This document shows positions 44,401-56,246 of a stretch of 64,000 bases of DNA, one piece after another. The notes below the pieces were generated by a model. It searched no databases. It saw only the letters and a list, made by a program, of their open reading frames with translations, and was not told where the DNA came from. Positions within the stretch are counted from its first letter, which is position 1. Every line of letters starts with the position of its first letter. The translations under genes were made by a program, and so were the position numbers. This DNA is from Rosellinia necatrix (Eukaryota > Ascomycota > Sordariomycetes > Xylariales > Xylariaceae): assembly GCA_021209875.1 (NCBI GenBank), contig JAGYVD010000009.1:744001-808000 (forward strand), in the 5' to 3' direction.

Positions 44401-45500
44401 GAAGAATAATTTGAGCACGATACAATCTTTCCTCTGCGCAACGTTTCGGTATAGGTACTTCATGCAAACCGATTTTCCAGTACCGGGCTTTCCTTGACCC
44501 AGAAGAATCCGTGATGTGTGTCCATTTGCGACGGGTCTACCCATGATTTGTATTGACGGTGCTCGAGAAGCCATTGGCACGTCTTTCCTTCGGCATTTTT
44601 AAGCGTTATATATCGTGCGTCGATACCATCGAAACTTAAACCCCCTAGAAATTTATCGGTCAGTTCTGGGGGCAGCATTTCGCCTGCAGTCTGTGGCGAT
44701 GTCCGATCCTGCGACACATCGCCGCGCGTATTAGTGGTAGGAGAAGAGACCGATATCTGCTTTCGTGCCCTAGTGAATGCAGAAGCCACTTTACAGAATT
44801 CGGGGTCATCAGCACCGGCGAATCTGCAGATGTCGACATGATCGGCCCGAATATGAACCATTCTCTCGTGAGATCGGTCATTGATGGAAGACGATTGGTC
44901 TTCTACTATCTGTTTAATAAAGGTTAGTATATGCGTGAGGACGTTGGGAGATAACCACAAGCTGTTACTGGTAAATACCCTCCTACCTTGACGCCTAGAC
45001 CGGCTTGCACGAGCTCCTCTTGGAAGGTATATATACCCCAGCCACGTTTGATCGTCCAGCTACGGAAACCTTCCGCTAACATTTTCGTCCTTTCGGCCCC
45101 GGGCATCAATGTCCGAATGATTTCCTCATTAACTTTGAAACCAACCGCCTTAGCTATATTGCTGACAACCCTGTGGAATGAGTTACGTGGTTCAGCACCG
45201 GCGTGTAGCGTGCCAAAGAAGAACAAGCTAGTCGTCGATTCATAAACATGATAGCGGTCAGGCCGACCCTGCTGATAAGATTTTGACAATCTCAGCAAGT
45301 CTTTGACAAGTAAACCCCCTAGGCTATGGGCGACAAATATAAGGGGCCTATGAGAGTCTTCTTGCCAGACATCTTCTAATGCTGAAAGAAAGTCTATCGC
45401 ATGATATCCAGTCAATTCTGACTTATAGGTCCATTAAAGGAATGTCGAACGTTGGCATCGTAACCGAATTTAAGTGTTCGAGCGACAGGGATGGTGGCTG
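41462..45500 (-). pseudogene. Decayed hydrolase-NACHT-ankyrin STAND gene
   Basis: Minus strand, in order: a lipase/PGAP1-like alpha/beta hydrolase with FVAHSLGGLLVKD; a linker; a NACHT-type NTPase with Walker A GKPGTGKSVCMKYL and Walker B YCFVDALDECPEDE; a helical region (EIPQGLHKLFEDIL, IRWILFAKRSLRPEELYFAM); and about ten ankyrin repeats (LLLSHPLINVN, ALLSHPLIDVN, LLLSQNAIDV). Such proteins are fungal NLR analogues that mediate non-self recognition and cell death. The gene is broken: frame slips occur near 45405, at 44490-44494 directly in the Walker A codons, near 43528 and in the ankyrin part near 42600; stops occur at 44032-44034, 43987-43989, 42914-42916 and 42523-42525. All four stops are TAA or TAG where CAA or CAG fits. 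The N-terminus before the hydrolase is incomplete. Confidence 0.85.
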
Positions 45501-46505
45501 GTAAAAGATCTGATTCGCAAACACCAGGTCAGTATCTCGCTAACTCCGTGAGATTCAGATATCTTTGATACTATGCCGGGAAATAGCCCCCCTCATACAG
45601 TAATGGAAAATCGCGTAGTGACTCCTTAGCAGCATGTAGGCGGTGACAAACCTCTAGGCCAATACCTGAATTCAGGTCCCGACCCAAAGGCACAATCTTG
45701 TCAACAAGAGGAACGAATGATGCCACTAAACTTTGCACGCCTCGGAGCATTCGGGGTTGATAGCCCAGCATTAATCGTACGTTTCTTGGATCTCCAGGTC
45801 CGTTCTGGGTGGCCTGTAAAGCCGTGGACGAAGCATATGCTATATTGACATAGTTAGGCCAACGAGTGTGTTAGTAAAGCTGTATACTGTGGCACCTACT
45901 CGACTACTAGGGAACTAGGCGTATATAGCACTGTAATGCCCGTAGGACGAATGCTACCCATGTTTCGCGCACTTGATTCGGGTGAAGGAGTGCCGGCCAT
46001 TGTGCTCAGCTAAACGTTCGCAAAGATCATTACTGGGGCGAAAACAGGTCAACGGGAGAGAAACGGTCATGGGACAACAAAACGTCGAACTGCGCTGGTA
46101 AGGTAGCAGATGTGGAGTGTGGGCAAGGTGCATTCAACGAACCAATCTTGCCACAATATTTCATTAGCACTAAGGCTAATATATCCTATCCGTGATGTAT
46201 GCGGTCGGTATTGCGGCCATCAGCTAGGGTCCCATACCTCAACGCCCGTATGCGCCATTCTTCTATAATCGATGGCTGTTTAAGCAAGTGGCAGGCGCGA
46301 AGCCATCGAAAGGCAATAAGGCAGTGTCTGGACATGCTGTCGAAAGAACGCTCCTGGCCCAAGACTCAGGGTTGAATGTAACCATAGCGTATTAGTCGCT
46401 CCCCAACGCCACAAGATGATACGCATCCTAGTCTAGTGGGCGAAGGCACCGTAGAAAAGGTACAATCGCGTGTCATCGGACACAAATTGATTCCCGTTCC
46501 TCAAT
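45501..46505. other. Intergenic region
   Basis: No gene is clearly supported. A 66-codon minus-strand frame at 45571-45771, beginning MLGYQPRMLRGVQSL, is protein-like and points the same way as the STAND relic. It could be its lost 5' part or an unrelated relic. Confidence 0.45.
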
Positions 46506-48345
46506 CTACCACGCGAAGCTCTCGTTATGCCACCAGACGTATCGCCCTCTTCGAACCCATACTCCAACATGAGACCTCAGTTCATGTGCCATAGCCTCCG
46601 GTCCGCAGACAAGCACTGCCACCCTCTCCTCGATACCCTGTCTAAATGTGTCGTCCACTATCCTCTGCAGGTCTGGCCTTCCACCGCCATGCACTAAAAT
46701 TTGCCTTGTCTGCCTTGGGCTGCCTGGTAAGGCAGCCAACTCCACCCCCCCATCATCGTCATCATTGCTAGCGAATCCCACGTCGCCTTCCGCGCCATCA
46801 AGGGAGGCCCCAGTGAGGAACAGCTGGATGCTACCATCATCCGCGAGGCTCTTCCCGTCCGCTGCGACCGGCCATGAGGCGTCGCCAGCACCCCGTACGG
46901 CCCAGACCATCCGGACACGAGCAGCTGGGTTCTCCGCCTGGATCCAGCGGAGAAGGGGGAGCGTGAAGGTCGCGCCCACGCCGCCGGCGACCAGGAGGAT
47001 CCGATCGAACTCGGGGCCCGCCAGGCTGGGGAAGCGCTTAGCACATCCGTAAGGGCCATCGAAGGCCAACTTGACCTGGGAACCAGCGCCCGGGCCGCTC
47101 GCGAAGCCCGCAAGGGCTCTGGTCATGGGGCCGTTGTGCCGGCGCGCGACCAGCGTCAATTCGCCGGCGCCCTCGTCCACGGCGGCGACGGAGAAGGGGT
47201 TGAAGGCGAACTCGAACACGAGGTGGGCCGGGGCCACGGGGTTCCGGGCCGGTCGCGAGGCCGGGGGCACGCTCAGGTAGACGTGGGTGCCGGGACTCTT
47301 GGCGAAGCGATCGACCTTGCCGGCCGGGAGAGCGCCGACGAGCTTGATGAGGTCGGTGCCGGGGATCAGCTCCACCCTGGTGTCGGCCACGACGATGTCG
47401 AACCGGCGCTTCGCGATGTCCAGGAGGAACACCCCGAGCGACTCCCACACGTAGAAGGAGGCGTGGTGCGCGTGGAAGTAGATGACTGGCGGGATCGCGA
47501 GCGCCACCAGCAGGTGCGTGATGAAGAATACCCTGTACGAGTACCGGCGCACGGCGGAGAGGGCGGTCCCGTACAGGAAATGCATGGCGGCGATCAGGGC
47601 GAAGCCCAAGGCCGGGACTAGCGAGGTGATCTTCTGTGCCAGTATGTTGTTCTGGTAGTAGTAGTTAAAGTAGAGGACGGCGTGCAGGGTCACAAAGACG
47701 TAGATGACGCGGCCGAGGACGCGGTGCCAGCGATTGACCTCCTCGTGCGACGACCCCAGGGCCAGCGCAAACGGGTTGAGGCTTTTGAGCGACAGTAGGT
47801 ACTGCACCGGGAACTGCGACACGCCGACGATGCCGAAGCGGCGGGTCAAGTGAATATAATCTATGACGAGAATCAGTAGCCGAGCAATCGCCATAAACCG
47901 GGCCCACGGCCGTATTGACAGCGCGCCAATATAAGCCAAGCGAGAGAGGGACCTTACCGCTCCCCGTATCGAGCACGCACAGGACGAACAGCCACATCGC
48001 CCAGACGACCCCGACGGCGATCTGGTCGCGCGGGCCCCAGCTCACGCCCAGGAACACGAGGTCGTCGCCGAGCCACCAGGCGACCTTGCTCGCGGCCGCG
48101 CCCCACGAGCCGACGGCGCTCAGCCGGCGCTGCTTCGACGTCGGCGAGCCGGGGACGGCGGCGTAGGCCCCGCGGCCGGCGCCCGTCGCCCTCGCGAGCC
48201 CCCACGCGGCGAGGCGGTACAGCAGGACCAGCGCGGCCGGGGCCAGCGCCGACAGCTGCGCGGCCAGGCCGTAGCGGTCGAGCAGGCGGCGGCGCGCCTC
48301 GAGCCCGGCGTCGTCGAGCGTGACGAACCGGTACGGCCAGCCCAT
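46506..48345 (-). CDS. Ferric reductase-like transmembrane oxidoreductase
   Basis: Two exons (47958-48345, 46506-47860; intron 97 bp) give 580 residues from ATG at 48345. The splice rebuilds LDTGSDYIHLTRRFG, a family landmark. The N-terminal half has several membrane helices with the haem-binding histidines in RWHRVLGRVIYVFVTLHAVL and FFITHLLVALAIPPVIYFHAH. An FAD domain follows (FAFNPFSV, equivalent to HPFT/S), then the NADPH site VAGGVGATFTLPLL and the C-terminal VLVCGPEAMAHELR, ending in FAW. FRE-type enzymes move electrons from NADPH across the plasma membrane to reduce ferric or cupric ions. No iron permease or siderophore gene lies next to it. Codon third positions are strongly G/C. Confidence 0.9.
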
Positions 48346-51300
48346 CGTTGGTTTGGCGCCCGGCTGGGGGTATGTTGCCGTCGATCTACTACCTACGCCT
48401 ACGGTCGGTCGGCCGTTGTCGGGAGGGGGAAAAAGAAAAAAACCCCGACGACCTTCCCCCTTTACCAGGTGGGGGGAGGGAGGGAGCAGGTGAGTGGATG
48501 AAACGTTATGTACCTATGTATGGAGTTTGCTTTCCGCCTCGCGCTTCAATTAGAGTACTACTTTCCAGGCGGGCGGGATAAGGACAACACGATCAATCTA
48601 GGTATCTGGATTACTAAAGCTTGTTTTTGGCTGCGTTCCTGGTCCCGAGAAAGCCGGGGAAATTGGTGGGGAACTCGTCGCTCCTCTTAGGCGGTTTCAC
48701 CAGCTTAGGGCCGGATATTTCATGCTTAGTGATTAGCTGAGGTGCTGACAAGTGTGGTTGGCGAGGGCGAGTATCTTGGCACTCTGATTGTCACTGTCAC
48801 ACCGAAACATTACTTCAAGTTACGTGAATATGTTCTAGCTAGGTGCATAAAAAAAAAACCCAAAAAAAAACCCAAAAAAAACGTACAACACCACACAGGT
48901 CCAAAAGCTAGCTAATATTTCGGATTCTATCCTAGTCGCGCCAAGCCCCGTCTAGTCAGCCCATTTGAACAAGATGGCCGAAGGGTTCAAATTTCCAACA
49001 CTTACTGACATGCTCGGCAACATGTAATCCTTCAGGCTGCCAGTAAAGAGCGGAAATCACTTATTACTTTTCTCGGTGCACGAATCGAAGCGATTTTTTA
49101 ATTAGTTGCAGGGCTGCAATTCCGGCCGGGACAGCCATTGAGATCTTGATTGTAGTGGAAGCTAATCATTGAGAGAACCAAGCCCCCTCGTCAAATCGAT
49201 TTCATATGATGTCTCTATGTCTGCACTATAACCCTCCTGTTCAAAGTTAAACACGAGTTTCAACAATAACTTAGTATGTCTGCGAGGGCGAAAGACATGT
49301 ACGGGGATGCCCGCCCGCCAAGCCGCCGGTCCAGCCCAGTGTCTTACACTCCCATCGAGGTGCGAGAAGCGACGATACCAGAGTTGACTTTAACTATCAA
49401 TGCTACCGATACTCAACTTGTTCGTGGTGATGAATGTACGTCGGGAATTGGTTTTAAGGAAATTGCGTACCTCATTTGTTTTAGTGATGTTAGTGAATGA
49501 TAGAATATGCAATTGAAATGACCAATTTGCGACCTGCCGCACTCCCGACACACATCACGATCGAGAGATCATACGTCATGTCATGACCTTTCTAAAACAC
49601 TTCATCTCCATGGCAACGATTCACAAGGCACCTAACGGTCTATTCTACGCAATGTCTTACACACTTCAAAGCTCCCGGGTTTTATAACATACCCGCAATA
49701 TTTTGGTACTGAAAGTGTAGTTAACCTAAATCATTTTATACTGCTGTTATTAAACACCTCTGTCTTCACGCTGCAATCCTGTCCTCCGCTCCCCCTTCCC
49801 CTCCATCACACGACTTAGCGCCAGCCAAGTCAGCTTTGATATCACCCTCATCTAGTGTATCTAGTGCCATAATACCAGCATCAATTGGAGAAACACCAAG
49901 ATACATAAGATTCCGACCGTCTCACAAAGGTTAGCTTCGACTATCGATTGTGGCGCTCGGCACTCCTCAGATTGGGGCAGGAACTATGGTGGGGGTCTAG
50001 TGCATAGAGTATAGAATATCACGCTTAGCCATCACGTCCGCTTTCGAAAGTCAGGCAACACTTTGTATATAGCTTAGATACCCGGTTTTCGGATCAGCCA
50101 GCGAGTGTTAGCATACCTGAGAGTGTCTGAAACTGTACCTCGGTGGTCGTCTTTGTGTGATGGTATCGTAGCTTGTTAGTCTTGTCCGTTCCGGAACCTA
50201 CCAAGTCTGTATTTATCTCTAGTCACGAGGCACCGGCCGTTCCAGAGTCTTCCCCGATGCGTCTGCAATGAGCGAATCAAACACCCCGCACTAACGCTCT
50301 CGAGGATAGCTTCACGTCACAGACACACTGCCTAGACGGAAGGGCATCTGCCACGAATCAAGCTTTATTCTAAGTCCCCGGCGCACAACCATCACGTCAC
50401 CTCAAGGTACAACGACGAGCTAGTAGGTGTACTCAAGAGATACGCGTGATAGGTCTATATTTCGTAAGGTGGTATTCTGCTGTCACGTATTACCTGCTGT
50501 GAACTCCGAATTGGCGAGAATCAAACGAGTCCAAGGGCAAGACATTGTCTGTATGCCGGCATCATACGACGTCCGTATGCATTACTGATACAATAACTAT
50601 GAGGGTTCCATCGTCGCCGTCGTTCTTCTACCCCCGCTGAGGACCGGCCATTGCATCCTTTCGGACGTAAATACGCCAACAACTAAGCCACATCCTCAGA
50701 CCTTGGCGAGTGACTGATTTACTTGTGAGTCTATTGATGGAGCACACAATATGAAGCGATGTCGGGGAATAAGACCCAAAAAAAAACCCGTATATTGACC
50801 GGTGTTACGATCACGAGGGCCTTGCAACACTAATACGATCCTATTAGGCACGTGCAGTGGCTCTGGAACGTCGTTAAACGGATTTACTCGACATTTTAAT
50901 TTAGAGAATATCTCTCTTTAAGCCAAATGGAGGACGGTGAGGGGTATTGAGGCTGAAAATAAGTCAGCTCCCTTACATTCGGGAGCAAATTGTGGCATCT
51001 AAATCCGTGGGGAATCCGAAGAAGCTTATAGCTCAGCTTTGCCCAGGGTTCGACAACAGTTTTCTCTTGCCCTTGGCAGGTTGCGCTTATTCTAAATATA
51101 TCAAATTACAAGAATGTCCGCGGGGCATCGTGAGGCTTACAGCCACCTCTGCCAACGCATTCCCCGCGTGTTGTCGGGTAAGACAGACATGCATGCACAT
51201 ATCACTCAAATTCGGTCCCGAGCAGCAGCCAATGTGCATGCAGAGGGTTCTGCGTGGTGAGAATAATACCAAAACGGGCGAGTGCAGACATTCAAACACA

Positions 51301-51812
51301 ACCTGACGGCTACCTGCTTGTATATTGGGAGTTTGTCTTGCAGTATAGTTTGATACGTATTATCGCGTTTAACAAACAGCTCTCCTTGCCCACCACAAAC
51401 CAGCAACCCCGGAAGATTCTGGGTGAGACAAGTAAATGAGCGGGCAGATTTTGATCTGCCTCTTCTGTTGTTATTGATTTTGATGACCCCCGCCTGTCAG
51501 ATCAACAACGCCCGCCTAAATGCGGCTGATCGCATTCGAACGAGACGCTAACCACGCCACATGGGACCATCATAGGACATGACTTCCGGTGGACAAGCAT
51601 CATTTCTGGGTAGATGTAAATCAACACCACCTGAGACATCTTGGCTTGGTTGTAGATGAAATAGTATAAAGAGATCCAGTGCTCGTCGAGCTGGTAATGT
51701 ATTGTAATTTAGTCTAGCCAGGTCGAACACGCACATCAATCATCTCATCTTGATCACGAGTCAAGACCCGTAGAACCTCTCCCCAGCTACGTCTTACTCA
51801 TATAAGCTCAAT
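48346..51812. other. Gene-poor region
   Basis: No supported gene in 3.5 kb. It includes an interrupted A/CCC tract at 48848-48880 and a similar one at 50778-50790. Two ATG-started or long frames (49276-49500 plus; 50947-51306 plus) have no signal peptide, domain or splice support and are not called. The last 150 bp are the promoter of the But2-type gene. Confidence 0.55.
51665..51670 (+). promoter_or_regulatory. Putative TATA box of the But2-type gene
   Basis: TATAAA 143 bp before the start codon of the secreted But2-type protein. Motif match and spacing only. Confidence 0.35.
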
Positions 51813-52533
51813 ATGCGTTATACCACCCTCATACCATTTCTCCTGGGCGCCGCCATAGCCGCTCCATACGAGCTGATATCCAAGCGCGAGCTCGGCGACC
51901 ACGAATGGGGGGTTGACAAGCGGACGGGGTGCCCGGCGTACCTGACGCCGGGCGAGTTCGAGTTCCCGCACTACATCACGCAGATCTCGGCCCGGCGGCC
52001 GGACAAGGCGTTCGGGCCGCAGTACAACGGCGTGTTCACGCCCAACGACGTGTCGACCATCTTCAGCTTCGACATCCCGGCGGAGCGCGCGGGCGCCAAC
52101 TGCACGCTCGAGTTCCTGTTCCCGCGCCGCGAGCAGCTGCGCACCTCGTCCTTCGCGTACCGGGGCGCCGGCACCTTCTTCTTCACCGGCTACAAGGCCG
52201 GCAGCTGCCCGGGCCCGCAGACCACCTTCAACAACCAGCCCGAGGTCGGGCCTTACCCGCCCTTCCCCCCGCTGCACATGGAGCCCGGCTACGCCTACAC
52301 GATCGACGTCGGCCCCTGCTTCGTCGCCTCGGGGACCTGCGTCGCCGGCGGTGAGTAATCGGCTTATGACCTCCCCCCCCAATCCAAAGTGGGGAGACTG
52401 TAAATGCTAACGGATGCCAGTCACGTCAACTAATGACACGTACTTTTCCTACTTCCAGGATTATAACGACTGTCCAATCGGTATATATACCGCATACAGC
52501 TATGGTCTACCTTGTGAGCCGCCATATTGCTAA
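51813..52533 (+). CDS. Secreted But2 C-terminal domain-like protein
   Basis: Two exons, 51813-52350 and 52421-52533, give 216 residues. The 70 bp intron (GTGAGT..GCTAAC..GCCAG) is inferred because reading through would end the protein at once, whereas splicing yields a further 37 residues ending in a Cys-rich tail (DYNDCPIG, PCEPPYC). A signal peptide (MRYTTLIPFLLGAAIAA) and a KR cleavage-like site precede a domain resembling the fungal But2 C-terminal domain: PHYITQISARRPDKAFGPQY, VSTIFSFDIPAERAGANCTL, FLFPRREQL and the SFAYRGAGTFFF strand. Such proteins are secreted, often abundant, of unknown function. Exon 1 is extremely G/C-ending in its codons, unlike its flanks. Confidence 0.75.
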
Positions 52534-54378
52534 ACGAGACATTTCCCCCAAATATTAGGGGGGCAAACAGTTCAGACATTCGTTTGACCAGCTGATCAAT
52601 GTATCACCCCGATCGATTTATATTGGTTTATATTGGTTTATATTCTACGATTTGGTAACTAGCTTCGTAAATTTACATAAAAGTCACTCTCCTCGCCATG
52701 CCACCCTATACCACTAGCGATGAAATTGAATAAAAGGGATGACCTCGGCAATAGATTCGCATACCCATCTGGCGCGACGGCTGTCGCTATTTCTACTTCA
52801 CAGAGACGGTGCACACAGTCTCAAATATTGAACTTGCAAGTGACCTGGTGAATAGATTGTGTTCGATAAGATATCGACAATAGGGTTTTTAAGTACATTG
52901 CAGCCCGAATTGCCGCCTTGGGTATTGCAGCTGCGACTCGCTATATTCTGAAATGTAGAACTTATACAAGTGTACCTCTTCTCCCCAACCTAACCGCAAC
53001 TTTGCCCTTCCCTTCGTCCGCAATATATGAATTAACCCTATGACTGAAGTGATAGGGAAGGCAATCTAGCCGTAGTAGCTGAGGGTCTATCTTAGACCCT
53101 AGCGCAGGTTTAAAGTTCTAGCCACTAATGCTACTTAAACAAAGAGCATTAGTCAATGTTCCATCATAGCATTGATGTTATTGAGAAAATCGAGGGTACG
53201 CTTGGGGGTTTGAGGATATGCTGGATGAAGTGGCCATGGCGGTGTATGTACGTGGCTGGCTGGAATAAACGCGCGGCGCTTAGCAAATGTTTGTATTGAT
53301 AGTTGTCTAAAGCATTTTCTAGTTACAGCAAGTATAGTTATATTGCACTCCATTTTTCGATCTTATTATTAGCTAATTCGCAACCGCGGTACCAGGCCTG
53401 CTGACATTTTACTATGCATGGTGTTACCGGCCCCGATCTTGCACCTATATCTGTACTAAAGGGCCGGTACCAAACTTTGAACATATAGGGTTATAGGCGG
53501 GGAGGATATGGGGAATGATGGACACATTATCGAATCAGCTTTAGCATCATCGGCAAACAATAGAGGACTTGCCGAGTGCAGATAATCTATACTAGCAAAA
53601 TTCCTTTTTCTTACACGGTCGCTGGTACTATCGCAGGTACTATCGAGATCTACAGTAGTGTGTATTTAGCGCAAGTTCTCTCACACGGCCTCGCATCAGG
53701 GGACTCGCCAATATGCGCCTGCCATTTACTCCAGCCGTATCTTTCATGGGTTATATTGACGATAATATCAGCGAATAGTCGCATGTAACAAAATAGCCTT
53801 TCTTCAATTGGCATTGTTATGACAGTGAATGACAATCCAGAAAATTCTAACGCGCCCATACAGCGTAGAAAGCCGACCCAGCAATATCACCAAGACTCCT
53901 CATCCTTGCTTAGATTACCTATTACGATACCTTCAATGTAGAGTGAGCAAGACTACCTAAATCTAGGGTGGAGCACCGCCATTTTCGGAGAGATTAGGTA
54001 GTTACTATGCTTCACAAAGAGTTCAACCAAGTGGGCCATCTAAGAGTTGTACTGCTGTGAATAAACAGAGCCACCATATAATGTCATCCGGTTGACGCCT
54101 AAAGAGCTCCATGGGCCGTGGCGCCTGTATGAGGTCATGTGTTCCGCCCCGGAAGACATTTAGGAAACCCATTAGCTAGTAGTCGTCATCGTGTTCAAAG
54201 ACGCAACACCATGGCCGAGCTATCCGTCACAATTCCAGCTCCTCCCCTTCTATATAAGGCACGTCTTTACCCCCTAAGATACACGATTTCTTATTCACCA
54301 TCCCAAGCGGAACTATTAAGAAGCCTTCAATCTTTATCAAATCTTGTGTTTTGAAGGAAATCAACCCCCATCACCGAA
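52534..54378. other. Intergenic region
   Basis: No supported gene. Short frames without domains. It contains a small tandem TATTGGTTTA repeat near 52620-52645. Confidence 0.55.
54251..54257 (+). promoter_or_regulatory. Putative TATA box of the hydrophobin-like gene
   Basis: TATATAA 128 bp before the start codon at 54379, following a pyrimidine-rich stretch. This is a typical layout for strongly expressed fungal genes. Confidence 0.5.
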
Positions 54379-54789
54379 ATGAAGTTCACTCCACTTATGC
54401 TCATCGGCGTCCTCGCCACCGCTGTCTCGGCAGCTCCCGCCCAGGCCGGCGATGCTGGTGGATGCCCCCCTGACTTTGAGTCGAAGTGCTGTGGCCCGGA
54501 TGGGACCTGCACCAAGTGTGCGTGACTTTTTGCCTCTTACTCTAGCATTTGGCTTTGGATAACGAACAACTTTCTAACATGATAAATTGTATAGACACGG
54601 GCCCCCCTATAACCTATTCCGAATTCAACCAATACTGCAAGAAAACTAGGGCAATCGCGGCTTGTTGCCACGTGAGTCTGCCTCTGCACTATAGAGAACG
54701 GATATCAATGTTCTTCGTGTGGTTTAGGTACTAATATAAACTAGATTCCCGATGGCCTGTGCCTTTACACACCTTTGGGCTCTGACTAG
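54379..54789 (+). CDS. Small secreted hydrophobin-like protein (8 Cys)
   Basis: Three exons (54379-54517, 54595-54671, 54745-54789) with introns of 77 and 73 bp, both with CTAAC/CTAAT branch sites, give 86 residues. A signal peptide (MKFTPLMLIGVLATAVSAAP) is followed by eight cysteines in the hydrophobin order C-CC-C-C-CC-C. The spacing is 7, 5, 16, 8 and 6. The 16 and 8 are those of class II hydrophobins, whereas the third-to-fourth and last loops (usually near 11 and 10) are shorter. Hydrophobins self-assemble at air-water surfaces and coat hyphae or spores. The short loops make this a divergent class-II-like member or a related small secreted protein. The single exons are too short to be noticed as open frames, and the call depends on the splicing. 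Confidence 0.75.
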
Positions 54790-56246
54790 ATATTAGTTGG
54801 CGATAAAGACGGTTTGAGTATTATTACGTTATTAAGGCACATTATAGCAAGATAAGGAGCATCTGTCATGTAGAGAATGTCCAGAGCGAGGTCTAGTCAC
54901 TGGAGGGCAGCAGCTGGGCCGCAATTGGACAGCTTAGTATAGGGGTAGGGCTCAATGTCATTGATTCCTAGGCCCACCATCTGAGGTGGGAGGCCTTCAG
55001 TCCTTATATACACAAGTATCTAGAGCTACACCGTAGGGCAGCCAGTGCCTCGGCATGTTCTTTATCTACCTGACAGTATCCTATTCAAAGTCTCGCCCTA
55101 TTTGATTACTGGTGATATATTAGGATATGTCGTGGGGTGCCATAGTTGCCGTTAATTCCAACTCGGATTAACCCCGTCGTTTTTCCTGTTATAAGATATG
55201 AGTTAAATACGTAAATAATCCTAGATAAGAAGCATATGCGAGAATAAGGTCTAGTCTTGATCACAGGCATATGAGTGTTGCGTTCAGGAGGAGCTCTACC
55301 TAATATGTACCAGTAGGATCTATACTCCGGGTATGATCGGGGGTATGATCGCGGGTACGATCGCTGGCAGCAGCTATATATGTATGTATTGAGATCTTGT
55401 GTTGCAGCGCTGCAGTGAAGATTCGGGCTCCGGGAGCTGTTCCATGATTCGATATGTCACACCGCCTCCCTTGTTAAGGAAACTACCCCGATCAGGCGGC
55501 CCTCTTCGCACGGCTCGACGATATATGTGAATAGTGATATCTCTTGAAACAAGCTCCCTTCATTATTATATTTCAGTATGCATTGAGATAGGAGCTGGGC
55601 AAACCCGAACGCTCATATCCTTCTATGAAAACCTCAATAGGATCTAGAGAGCAGAGACTCACCTAACTGCACTAGTAAGTCCGACTCTCGCAATGCCTTT
55701 CAGGTGCAGCTAGAGTGGGTTCCTAGATTCTCCGACAGACAACGCAGCGATATTATAAAAAACTGCAATATTCCCATTTTACCAGAAGGCGGATGTAACC
55801 TAAGCGGCAATATGTGGTAGGGCATCTTTTCCACCATACACCTTCAGCTACATGCGTAGCTTAACTAGTGAGGCTCTCCAAAAGACCTAATTCTCCTGAG
55901 CGCTGCATACCTCTACGGCAGGCTCTGTCCAAAGTTCCAATATTCTTCACGCTAACAAAGTAACTAAGGCGTGCTGTTGTTGATAGTGCACACGAGACTG
56001 TAATACCAGCGCGCTAAGATCCTCATCCCGGGAACCAAGGTATACACATTCGACTTCCAGTGATTGATTGGCCGAAGACACAGCAACCCGAGACGATATT
56101 ATGACCATGCCTACCCTATCCGCAACCCCCTGCATGCAGGCGGGACTCCAGAAGAAGCCTAAAAAAAGAAAAGAAAAGACGAGAATACCGAAAAGAAACA
56201 GGGTAGGCAATCCAACCTCCCCACCCCCACAACGCTCCCTAGAATA
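54790..56246. other. Intergenic region
   Basis: No supported gene in 1.45 kb; AT-rich, with many stops in all frames. Confidence 0.6.

Noticed and set aside
44490..44494. Programmed frameshift at the Walker A codons of the STAND gene
   Set aside because: No slippery heptamer or downstream structure is seen, and the gene carries further frameshifts and stops, so decay is the simpler explanation.
49276..51306. Two short open frames (49276-49500, 50947-51306) in the gene-poor region
   Set aside because: No signal peptide, domain, splice structure or codon bias; lengths are within chance expectation.
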